A stretch of DNA of 41,720 bases from Lishizhenia sp. (GTDB taxonomy: Bacteria > Bacteroidota > Bacteroidia > Flavobacteriales_D > Crocinitomicaceae). The position numbers and the translations under genes are program-made. Below, one piece after another: positions 8,387 through 15,370 of the stretch. Where the stretch lies: contig SKGS01000129.1 of NCBI GenBank assembly GCA_007117355.1, positions 1 through 41,720 on the forward strand, given 5' to 3'. The notes beneath the pieces are model-generated. The model was not told where the DNA came from. It did not search any database and saw only the letters and a list, made by a program, of their open reading frames with translations. Position 1 is the stretch's first letter; the number at the start of each line of letters is the position of its first letter.

Positions 8387-10495
8387 ATGGCAAAATATTT
8401 TATCCTTTTCGTTTTAACGATTTTGCTTTTTCCATTACAAAGTCAAAAAAACTTCACACTGGAAGAAGCAGTCTTGGGGCAATACCGTCAATTTTATCCA
8501 GAATATACTTTTGGTTTTGAGTGGATTCCTAATAGTAATGAATTTTCATTCTTGAACAAGTTTGTATTTCTTAAAACTTCAACTATTAATGGAGAACAAA
8601 AAGAAATTGCTAGTATTGCAGAAGTCAATAGTAGCCTTGGCTCTAGTCTTCGTTATTTCCAAAATCTTACATGGAAAACAAAAGACGAGTTCTATCTCAT
8701 GGACGAAAAAGGGATTTACCGATATAACTGGAAAACTAAAACCGGGTCAAAACGAATGTTTTCTCCAAACTCCGACAATCATGAATTACACAGTAACTCT
8801 GGACGTGTTGCATATACATTCCAAAATAACATTCAAATTGTAGATGAAAAAGGAAAAATCATTTATGTCACCACTAACTCGGATAAGAATATAGTTTCTG
8901 GCCAAGCAATAGCAAGAAGCGAAATGGGAATTAAAAAAGGTTTGTTTTGGTCACCAAACGCTCAATATTTGGCTTTTTATGAAAAAAATGAAACCAATGT
9001 TGCCAACTATCCACTTTTGGATATTACTGAAACACCCGGTAAACTAAGAGAAATTAAATATCCAATGGCTGGCCAAGGAAGTGAAAAACCAAGAGTTGGA
9101 ATTTACAATGTCAAAAAGAAAAAAACGGTCTTCATTACTCCTAGAGGAAAAAGTGATGATTATTTGACGAACTTATCTTGGTCACCCGATGAGCAATTTA
9201 TCTTATTGGCTGAAGTTAGTCGCAGTCAAAAAAGCTACGAGTTAAATATTTACAATGCAGCTAATGGGAAATATATCAATACTATTTGGAAAGAATCACG
9301 AAATACTTGGGTTGAGCCTAAACATGGCGCCCATTTTTTAAACAATGAAGAATTTGTTTGGGTAAGTGAAAAAGATGGTTTCGATAATATTTATTTAGTT
9401 ACAATTAAAACTGGTGAAAGTATTCAGTTGACCAAACACAATTTTGTAGTAAACGAAATCACTCATGTAACTGACAACGAAGTTTTTTACACTGCAACAG
9501 GAGATAATCCTTTAGATAAAAAACTTTTTAAAGTAAGTAAAGACAAAGAATATGTTTGTATTACACATGAAAAAGGAATTCATCAAACCATTGTTCACCC
9601 ATCTGGAAAATACATTTGGAACGAATTTACTTCAGAAGAAAACCCTAGAATAGAACGGGTTATTTCTTCAAATGGAGAGGTTTTATTAGATTTTGTTAAT
9701 GCTAAAGACCCGCTTGAGGATTATAATTTAGGTAAAACCATTGTGAATAAAATTTCTAGCGATGATAATCAAGACTTATGGTATAGAATGATTTTACCAA
9801 CAGATTTTGACTCCACAAAACAATATCCTGTATTAATTTATGTTTATGGTGGGCCACATGCACAGCTTGTAAATAATGCTTGGTTGAACGGAACTTCTTT
9901 ATGGATGCATTGGATGGCGCAACAAGGCTATGTTGTCTTTACACTAGACAATAGAGGTTCTGCGAATAGAGGTGTTGCATTTGAACATGGAATCCATAGG
10001 CAACTTGGAACATTAGAACTTTCTGACCAATTAAAAGGGGTTTCGTTTTTAAAATCAAAATCATTTATCGACGCTGAAAGAATTGCAGTTCATGGCTGGA
10101 GTTTTGGTGGTTTTATGACAGGAACAATGCTATTGAAAGAACCCGATCTTTTTAAGGTTGGTGTAGCAGGAGGTCCTGTGACAGATTGGAAATTTTATGA
10201 AGTAATGTATGGAGAGCGTTACATGGATACACCAGAGGAAAACCCTGAAGGTTATGAAAATGCAAGTCTGCTCGGATTAACAAAAAACCTAAAAGGTAAC
10301 TTGTTACTTATTCATGGTACAATAGATGATGTGGTGGTCATGCAACATAATTACGCACTAGTAAAGTCTTTTGTGGACAATGGAATACAAGTTGATTTTT
10401 TCCCCTACCTTATGCATCCTCATAATGTTAGCGGAAAAGACCGTGTGCATTTAATGACCAAAGTGCTTCATTACATTTTAGAGAAAAATCAATAA
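8387..10495 (+). CDS. S9 family peptidase, dipeptidyl-peptidase IV type
   Basis: This 702-residue enzyme has a signal peptide (MAKYFILFVLTILLFPLQSQ), so it acts in the periplasm or at the surface. Residues about 30-450 form the DPP-IV beta-propeller (repeated LFWSPNAQYLAFYE, LSWSPDEQFILLAE motifs). Residues about 460-700 form the alpha/beta hydrolase domain. The triad is visible: Ser572 in HGWSFGGF, Asp647 in HGTIDDVV and His679 in MHPHNVSG. YVYGGPHAQ at about 485 contributes the oxyanion-hole Tyr. By family it cleaves dipeptides, typically X-Pro, from peptide N-termini, feeding peptide uptake. Length fits the family. It is transcribed alone. Confidence 0.93.
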   Translation: MAKYFILFVLTILLFPLQSQKNFTLEEAVLGQYRQFYPEYTFGFEWIPNSNEFSFLNKFVFLKTSTINGEQKEIASIAEVNSSLGSSLRYFQNLTWKTKDEFYLMDEKGIYRYNWKTKTGSKRMFSPNSDNHELHSNSGRVAYTFQNNIQIVDEKGKIIYVTTNSDKNIVSGQAIARSEMGIKKGLFWSPNAQYLAFYEKNETNVANYPLLDITETPGKLREIKYPMAGQGSEKPRVGIYNVKKKKTVFITPRGKSDDYLTNLSWSPDEQFILLAEVSRSQKSYELNIYNAANGKYINTIWKESRNTWVEPKHGAHFLNNEEFVWVSEKDGFDNIYLVTIKTGESIQLTKHNFVVNEITHVTDNEVFYTATGDNPLDKKLFKVSKDKEYVCITHEKGIHQTIVHPSGKYIWNEFTSEENPRIERVISSNGEVLLDFVNAKDPLEDYNLGKTIVNKISSDDNQDLWYRMILPTDFDSTKQYPVLIYVYGGPHAQLVNNAWLNGTSLWMHWMAQQGYVVFTLDNRGSANRGVAFEHGIHRQLGTLELSDQLKGVSFLKSKSFIDAERIAVHGWSFGGFMTGTMLLKEPDLFKVGVAGGPVTDWKFYEVMYGERYMDTPEENPEGYENASLLGLTKNLKGNLLLIHGTIDDVVVMQHNYALVKSFVDNGIQVDFFPYLMHPHNVSGKDRVHLMTKVLHYILEKNQ

Positions 10496-10628
10496 CATCA
10501 GAAGTCAGGCACGGTTTTAGATACCATTCTTTTTAAAACAGAACTGTTCATATGTTTTGCTTACATAAAAATGATAGCGAATCAAAAATTTGTAGTTTTA
10601 TCTTTAAAACCTACTGATATAAAATATT

Positions 10629-11216
10629 ATGAGATACAGAGAACGAAAAATAACAGACTTCAATTTAGCTAAACTTAACAGTAAGTTTTTACCATTTATG
10701 TTTTTATTGTTTTGTCTTTCAACCTTTGCTCAAGAAGAAGATGAAGCAACGTTACTTCAATTTCACACCATAAGAGCGATGATATTTAAATCAGATGCAG
10801 GCGAATTTAGAGAAGTGGCTGTTGTGCAAAAAACAGGTTTTGTGTCTTTCGGGGAAGAGTTAATTATTATAGAAAATGAAGAGCATAAAGAAAAGCAGTA
10901 TATAGAAATTCTTTCTGTAGAAAAAGATACTGTTAGCAACGAGATGAAATACAAGTGCATCAAATATGACGAAGAATGTGAAATCCACTTAGCAATGGAT
11001 TCTTCATATTTTGCTTTATTAGAAGACAATAAATTATTTAAGTATGAACTCTGCACACCTAATGACTTTCTGGAGGAATGGAGCATAGAAAAGCCCGATT
11101 TGGAAGAAGATATAATTAATGACGACGAAGAGCAAAAAACAAATAAAGAAATTACTGAACCTTCTGAAGAAAACGCTGAACTAGAAGAGGGAAATAACGA
11201 AACCGATGAGCAATAA
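10629..11216 (+). CDS. Secreted protein with acidic tail, function unknown
   Basis: The 195-residue protein has a long basic N-region and hydrophobic core ending in CLSTFAQ, a likely signal peptide cleaved near residue 34. Residues 36-150 look beta-rich without a recognisable family. The last 45 residues are strongly acidic (EEDIINDDEEQKTNKE ... ETDEQ), which suggests a disordered tail. I do not recognise the family. It lies between the S9 peptidase and rplS with gaps over 130 bases on both sides, so it is probably a single-gene unit. Confidence 0.7.
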   Translation: MRYRERKITDFNLAKLNSKFLPFMFLLFCLSTFAQEEDEATLLQFHTIRAMIFKSDAGEFREVAVVQKTGFVSFGEELIIIENEEHKEKQYIEILSVEKDTVSNEMKYKCIKYDEECEIHLAMDSSYFALLEDNKLFKYELCTPNDFLEEWSIEKPDLEEDIINDDEEQKTNKEITEPSEENAELEEGNNETDEQ

Positions 11217-11313
11217 TCCCTAATTCAAGGACTCAAAAACGTTAAAGTAAAACTGACTCATAATTATTTTTGATTATTTTCATTTTTTATTGAGTTATTT
11301 CATCTTTTTTATG

Positions 11314-11321
11314 TAATATTG
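11314..11321 (+). promoter_or_regulatory. Promoter of rplS
   Basis: TAATATTG (one mismatch to TAnnTTTG) at 11314-11321 is preceded by TTG at 11290-11292, a 21-bp spacing that fits the Bacteroidota -33/-7 promoter. It is 36 bases before the rplS start. Confidence 0.55.
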
Positions 11322-11357
11322 CACCCCGATTTTGGTGAAGATAATAAGATTTAAGTC

Positions 11358-11711
11358 ATGGATTTAATAAGAGAAGTTCAGAAGGAATTAGTAGAAACTC
11401 GTGATTTTCCAGTTTTTGGAGCAGGTGATACCATTACAGTTTCTTATAAAATTAAGGAAGGTGAAAAAGAACGTATTCAGCAGTTTACTGGTGTTGTGCT
11501 TCAAAGAAGAGGTTCTGGTGAAACAGAAACTTTTACAATAAGAAAAATGTCTGGAAACATTGGTGTTGAAAGAATTTTCCCAATCGCTTCACCTTTCATT
11601 GAAGAGATTAAGATTAACAAGAAAGGTCGTGTTCGAAGAGCACGTATCTTCTACTTCCGTGAAAGAACAGGTAAAGCTGCAAGAATCAAAGAAAAAAGAT
11701 TCTTCAACTAA
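11358..11711 (+). CDS. rplS: 50S ribosomal protein L19
   Basis: The 117-residue protein is a full-length L19. Landmarks are the start MDLIREVQKE, FGAGDTITVSYKIKEG, the RIQQFTGVVLQRRGSG hairpin, FTIRKMSGNIGVERIFP and RARIFYFRERTGKAARIKEK. L19 sits at the 30S-50S interface of the ribosome. It is monocistronic here: it has its own promoter and a strong terminator 27 bases after the stop. The usual rimM-trmD-rplS neighbours of other bacteria are not present. Confidence 0.97.
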   Translation: MDLIREVQKELVETRDFPVFGAGDTITVSYKIKEGEKERIQQFTGVVLQRRGSGETETFTIRKMSGNIGVERIFPIASPFIEEIKINKKGRVRRARIFYFRERTGKAARIKEKRFFN

Positions 11712-11737
11712 TACTTTCTTCAGAAATAGATTTTGTA

Positions 11738-11765
11738 GGGTTGCTTTTTCAAGCAGCCCTTTTTA
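11738..11765 (+). terminator. Rho-independent terminator of rplS
   Basis: The stem GGGTTGCTT / AAGCAGCCC (one G-T pair) has a TTTC loop and is followed by five Ts. The T tract leads directly into the promoter of the next gene. Confidence 0.85.
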
Positions 11766-11771
11766 TGTTTG
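11764..11771 (+). promoter_or_regulatory. -7 promoter element of the transporter gene
   Basis: TATGTTTG is an exact TAnnTTTG match, 32 bases before the ATG at 11804. It begins inside the T tract of the rplS terminator. Confidence 0.6.
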
Positions 11772-11803
11772 CACCAATCAAATACTATTAACAAACATTA
11801 TTA

Positions 11804-12775
11804 ATGATTATCCCCAAAAAAATAGATCCATTTTTATCAGGTATAGCATTAATGGTTTTATTGGCACTGATAATTCCTTATAGAGAAGATTATGCTCATT
11901 TCTTACCGTTAAAAGAAATTATTTATTTCGGAATAATGGGGATATTTTTCCTCTATGGAATAAAGCTTAATCCTCGAGAAATGGCTAGTGATTTATCCAA
12001 TTGGCGCTTGCACCTCTTAATCCAATCTACCACTTTTTTATTATTCCCAATACTTGTTCTAACTTTTTATCCTTTTTTTAAAAACACAGAATACCACCAT
12101 ATTTGGCTCGGCAGTTTTTTCTTGGCTGCGTTACCTTCAACAGTTTCTTCTTCCGTTGTTATGGTTGCTATGGGAAAGGGTAATCTGCCATCAGCTATTT
12201 TTAATGCAAGTATTTCGGGATTAATTGGATTAATAATGACACCTTTTTGGATGCATTATTTTCTTCCAAAATCAAGCGAGTCTTTGTCACAACTTGAAAT
12301 TGCTGCTCAGCTCACAATACAAGTTCTTTTACCCGTAATTATCGGTCTGTTTTTTCATAAAAAATGTATCACATTTGTGCGAAAAAACAGTTCAAAAGTA
12401 GTTTGGTACGATAAAATCATCATTTTTTTAATTATTTACAAAAGCTTTTCCACAGCATTCGTTGATGGAACGTTTTCTCAGTTGCCAGCTTTACTTTATA
12501 TCATAATTTCATTCGCTTGCATTCTTTTGTTCTTGGCAGGCTACTATTTCTTAAAATGGATTACTTCAACGCTTAAATTTTCAATTGAAGATACCATAAC
12601 TACTCTATTTTGCGGTTCTCAAAAATCATTGGTTCATGGGTCGGTTTTTATTTTAGTGCTTGTCAATGATATTTCGATTCATAGCTTACTATTAATTCCA
12701 ATTATGATTTACCATAGTTTTCAGTTATTCTTTATTGGATACAAAGCAAGTGTTTACAGTAAGAGAGTAAAATAA
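11804..12775 (+). CDS. Bile acid:sodium symporter family protein (SLC10A7-like)
   Basis: This 323-residue integral membrane protein has about ten hydrophobic segments and hardly any soluble part. The pattern matches the SBF-like branch that includes human SLC10A7: LYGIKLNPREM after the second segment, LAALPSTVSSSVVMVAMGKGNLPSAIFNASISGLIG in the fourth to fifth, and FCGSQKSLVHGS near the eighth. By family it is a sodium-linked transporter of an organic anion or a regulator of ion homeostasis. The substrate is unknown. Its own promoter lies in the rplS terminator. The methylmalonyl-CoA epimerase gene follows after 28 bases and may be co-transcribed. Confidence 0.88.
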   Translation: MIIPKKIDPFLSGIALMVLLALIIPYREDYAHFLPLKEIIYFGIMGIFFLYGIKLNPREMASDLSNWRLHLLIQSTTFLLFPILVLTFYPFFKNTEYHHIWLGSFFLAALPSTVSSSVVMVAMGKGNLPSAIFNASISGLIGLIMTPFWMHYFLPKSSESLSQLEIAAQLTIQVLLPVIIGLFFHKKCITFVRKNSSKVVWYDKIIIFLIIYKSFSTAFVDGTFSQLPALLYIIISFACILLFLAGYYFLKWITSTLKFSIEDTITTLFCGSQKSLVHGSVFILVLVNDISIHSLLLIPIMIYHSFQLFFIGYKASVYSKRVK

Positions 12776-12803
12776 TTTTTAACTTTAAAATTTTAAATAA
12801 ATC

Positions 12804-13202
12804 ATGAGAAAAATAGAACATCTTGGACTAGCTGTTTCCGATATTGAAGCATCTATCTCCCTTTTTGAAAAACTTTTGAATACGCCTTGCTACAAGGTAG
12901 AAGAGGTGGAATCTGAACATGTAAAAACCGCTTTTTTTAAAGTTGGGGAGTCGAAAATTGAGCTGCTTCAAGCAACAGACCCATCTAGTGCTATTGGTAA
13001 ATTCATAGCAAAGAGAGGTCAAGGGATTCACCACATTGCTTTTGATGTTGAGAACATTGAAAAAGAAATTGAACGATTGAAAAAGTTAGACTTTCAGCTC
13101 ATACATCAAACTCCAAAAGATGGAGCGGATAATAAGAAAATAGCATTTCTCCACCCTAAATCAACTGATGGAATGTTGATTGAGCTATGCCAAGAAAAAT
13201 AA
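12804..13202 (+). CDS. mce: Methylmalonyl-CoA epimerase
   Basis: The 132-residue protein is a vicinal-oxygen-chelate (glyoxalase-fold) enzyme that interconverts (R)- and (S)-methylmalonyl-CoA. This links propionyl-CoA carboxylation to the B12-dependent mutase and succinyl-CoA. The family pattern is visible: KIEHLGLAVSDIEASI with metal ligand His6, KIELLQ (about residue 53), GIHHIAFDV with His76/His77, and IELCQ with Glu127. Length is standard. It follows the transporter gene by 28 bases and converges on the LEA14-like gene with a 6-base gap between stops. No mutase gene is in the window. Confidence 0.93.
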   Translation: MRKIEHLGLAVSDIEASISLFEKLLNTPCYKVEEVESEHVKTAFFKVGESKIELLQATDPSSAIGKFIAKRGQGIHHIAFDVENIEKEIERLKKLDFQLIHQTPKDGADNKKIAFLHPKSTDGMLIELCQEK

Positions 13203-13208
13203 GATTTT

Positions 13209-13697
13209 TTACAAAAACCCTTTCAAGTTAATATTCAGGTCAGAGAGGTTAAAATTGCGCTCTTGGTCAATCTTCTCTCTTTTAGGAATTCCAAAAACAC
13301 TTGCTCTTAAGGTTCCAACTAAACGAATCTTTGCATTCTTTTTTGTTGTTAAGCCTAGTAATTTGAATATTGCACGTCGTTCTAAAGTAAGCTTTAAAGG
13401 GACATGACAAATTGTTTCATTCTTTCTTCGCATTTTAAAAGCCTCTTCCAATTGCCCTTGCCCTATATGAAAATCACCAACATAAATATCCATTTTAGAC
13501 TTTCGTACTTTAATGCCATAACCATTCGGGTTGAGAATCGTTAAATCAATACTAAATTTCAATGTGTTTTCTTGAGGCTTGTAACCTTTCAATTTAAAAT
13601 TAGAGGCATCCACGAATTGAGGAGTTGTAAAACAAGCCGAAAGCCCTAAAAGGAGAATAAAAAGGAAATAATACTTACCAAATGATACAATTTTCAT
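13209..13697 (-). CDS. LEA14-like (LEA type 2) lipoprotein
   Basis: The 162-residue protein has a lipoprotein signal (KYYFLFILLLGLSAC with LSAC lipobox, Cys at about 22). It continues with a WHy/LEA14 beta-sandwich: LKFSIDLTILNPNGYGIKVRKSKMDIYVGD is the conserved NPN segment of this fold, and later strands follow (ICHVPLKLTLERRAIF). LEA14-like proteins are linked to desiccation or stress tolerance in plants. The bacterial lipoproteins have no firm function. It lies 63 bases downstream of the M20 dipeptidase gene but beyond a terminator. Confidence 0.83.
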   Translation of the reverse strand: MKIVSFGKYYFLFILLLGLSACFTTPQFVDASNFKLKGYKPQENTLKFSIDLTILNPNGYGIKVRKSKMDIYVGDFHIGQGQLEEAFKMRRKNETICHVPLKLTLERRAIFKLLGLTTKKNAKIRLVGTLRASVFGIPKREKIDQERNFNLSDLNINLKGFL

Positions 13698-13714
13698 AAC
13701 ATTAAAGTGATATT

Positions 13715-13749
13715 AAAACAAAGCGCACAAGCAAAAATCTCGTGCGCTT
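13715..13749 (-). terminator. Rho-independent terminator of the M20 dipeptidase gene
   Basis: Read on the minus strand, an 11-bp stem (AAGCGCACGAG / CTTGTGCGCTT, one G-T pair) with a 7-base loop is followed by a T-rich stretch. It lies between the dipeptidase stop and the LEA14-like start. Confidence 0.85.
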
Positions 13750-13760
13750 CAGTCAGTTAT

Positions 13761-15152
13761 TTAATTTGAATTTTCATTTGCGAAAAAATGGTAAAAATAC
13801 GGGATAGTTTCAATTCCTTTGTAGTAATTAAACAAACCGTAATGCTCATTTGGAGAATGGATTGCGTCACTATCTAAACCAAAGCCCATCAATACAGTCT
13901 TTAAACCTAGCTCTTGTTCAAACAAAGAAACTATCGGAATACTTCCACCACTTCGTAAAGGAATTGGTTTTTTACCGAATGTTTGCTCCATGGCTTTGCT
14001 TGCAGCGATATAACCTGCAGAATCTATCGGGGTAACAGCTGGTTCACCACCATGGTGAGGGGTCACGTTTACCTTTACACCTTTTGGAGCAATAGATTCA
14101 AAATATTTTTGAAATAAATTGGTGATTTCATTAGGATCTTGATTTGGCACCAAACGCATAGATATTTTTGCGTAAGCCTTGGAAGCAATAACAGTTTTTG
14201 CTCCTTCACCTGTGTAGCCACCCCACATTCCGTTAACATCTAACGTTGGACGAATACTTCCTCTTTCTCTTGTAGTATATCCTTTTTCACCATGAACAGC
14301 TTCTATATCAAGTGCTTGCTTATAGGCATCTTCAGAAAAAGGTGCTTTATTCATTTCAGCTCTTTCTTCTTCTGAAACAACCTCTACTTTATCGTAAAAA
14401 CCTGGAATAGTAATACGGTTATCTTCGTCCTGAAGTTGAGAAATCATTTTAGCTAAAATATTCAGTGGATTTGCTACACATCCACCGTATAGACCAGAAT
14501 GCAAGTCTCTGTTGGGACCCGTAACTTCTACCTCAACATAACTAAGTCCTCTCAAACCTGTTGTTATTGATGGGTTTTCATTAGAAATGATTCCAGTATC
14601 AGAAACCAATATGATATCTGCTTTTAATCGCTCTTTATTCTGTTTAATCCACTCCCCCAAATGAACACTTCCTACCTCTTCTTCGCCCTCAATCATGAAT
14701 TTAGCATTACAAGGAAGCTCGTTAGATTGTATCATTGCTTCTAGGGCCTTGACATGCATAAAAACTTGCCCTTTATCATCACAAGCTCCACGCGCGAAAA
14801 TAGCACCGTCAGGGTGTATTTTAGTAGGCTTAATAACCGGCTCAAAAGGTGGAGAATCCCATAATTCAAGGGGATCAGCTGGTTGAACATCATAATGTCC
14901 ATACACTAAAACTGTCGGTAAGTTTTCATCAATTATTTTCTCCCCATAAACGATAGGATGACCATTTGTTTGACAAATTTCTACATTTTCTGCTCCAGCT
15001 TGCTTTAACGAATCTGAAATGGATTCAGCTGCCTTTTGAACATCTTTTTTGTACTCTTTATTAGCTGATATTGAAGGGATTTTCAATAGCTCAATAAGTT
15101 CGCTTAAAAATCTTTCTTTGTTTTCAATAATAAAACTTTGCGTTTTCGTCAT
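13761..15152 (-). CDS. M20 family dipeptidase (CNDP/carnosinase-like)
   Basis: The 463-residue protein is a di-zinc M20 peptidase of the CNDP type. Metal and catalytic motifs are present: VYGHYDVQP (His86, Asp88), RGACDDKGQ (Asp125), EGEEEVGS (Glu158/Glu159), DTGI, and the dimerisation-domain motif DLHSGLYGG. The end carries SGGSIPIV and DAIHSPNEHYG with the last metal-binding His. There is no signal peptide, so it is cytosolic, probably hydrolysing dipeptides such as those from the S9 peptidase. The start is supported by the -7 element at 15183-15190, and a terminator follows. Confidence 0.92.
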   Translation of the reverse strand: MTKTQSFIIENKERFLSELIELLKIPSISANKEYKKDVQKAAESISDSLKQAGAENVEICQTNGHPIVYGEKIIDENLPTVLVYGHYDVQPADPLELWDSPPFEPVIKPTKIHPDGAIFARGACDDKGQVFMHVKALEAMIQSNELPCNAKFMIEGEEEVGSVHLGEWIKQNKERLKADIILVSDTGIISNENPSITTGLRGLSYVEVEVTGPNRDLHSGLYGGCVANPLNILAKMISQLQDEDNRITIPGFYDKVEVVSEEERAEMNKAPFSEDAYKQALDIEAVHGEKGYTTRERGSIRPTLDVNGMWGGYTGEGAKTVIASKAYAKISMRLVPNQDPNEITNLFQKYFESIAPKGVKVNVTPHHGGEPAVTPIDSAGYIAASKAMEQTFGKKPIPLRSGGSIPIVSLFEQELGLKTVLMGFGLDSDAIHSPNEHYGLFNYYKGIETIPYFYHFFANENSN

Positions 15153-15182
15153 TTGTATTGGATTTCAATTTTTCAATGAAAA

Positions 15183-15190
15183 CAAAAGTA
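15183..15190 (-). promoter_or_regulatory. -7 promoter element of the M20 dipeptidase gene
   Basis: On the minus strand the bases read TACTTTTG, an exact TAnnTTTG match 30 bases before the start codon. Confidence 0.6.
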
Positions 15191-15211
15191 ATAACCTTAA
15201 TGATTAATTCA

Positions 15212-15219
15212 TAACTTTG
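15212..15219 (+). promoter_or_regulatory. -7 promoter element, candidate for the choice-of-anchor L gene
   Basis: TAACTTTG is an exact match to TAnnTTTG. Used as the promoter of the gene at 15371 it would give a leader of about 145 bases, long for this organism. The leader holds the direct repeats and hairpin listed separately. Confidence 0.45.
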
Positions 15220-15223
15220 CATG

Positions 15224-15247
15224 TTGAAATGTCTTTTTGAAATGTCT
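15224..15247 (+). repeat. Direct repeat TTGAAATGTCT x2 (13-bp period)
   Basis: TTGAAATGTCT occurs at 15224-15234 and again at 15237-15247, separated by two bases, directly after the -7 element at 15212-15219. It could be a regulator site at the promoter. Confidence 0.55.
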
Positions 15248-15313
15248 AGCGATTTCTTTTTTTATTGAAAAGCGTAATAGGTTCAATTAGACACTAACAA
15301 AAAATGATATTTC

Positions 15314-15349
15314 AGACAAAATGCAACCGTAGCAAGTTGTGCTTCGTCT
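15314..15349 (+). promoter_or_regulatory. Imperfect hairpin in the 5' leader
   Basis: AGACAAAATGCAAC pairs with GTTGTGCTTCGTCT across an 8-base loop (ten Watson-Crick and two G-T pairs, two mismatches). It ends 21 bases before the start codon at 15371. There is no T run, so it is not a terminator. It could stabilise the mRNA or control translation. Confidence 0.4.
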
Positions 15350-15370
15350 AAAATATATAAATAGAAAACT

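Noticed and set aside
11560-11883. Overlapping 107-residue ORF across the end of rplS
   Set aside because: It lies in another frame of the rplS gene and the transporter start, runs through the terminator and has no family-like features.
13180-13407. 75-residue plus-strand ORF antisense to the LEA14-like gene
   Set aside because: It starts inside mce and mirrors a real lipoprotein gene.
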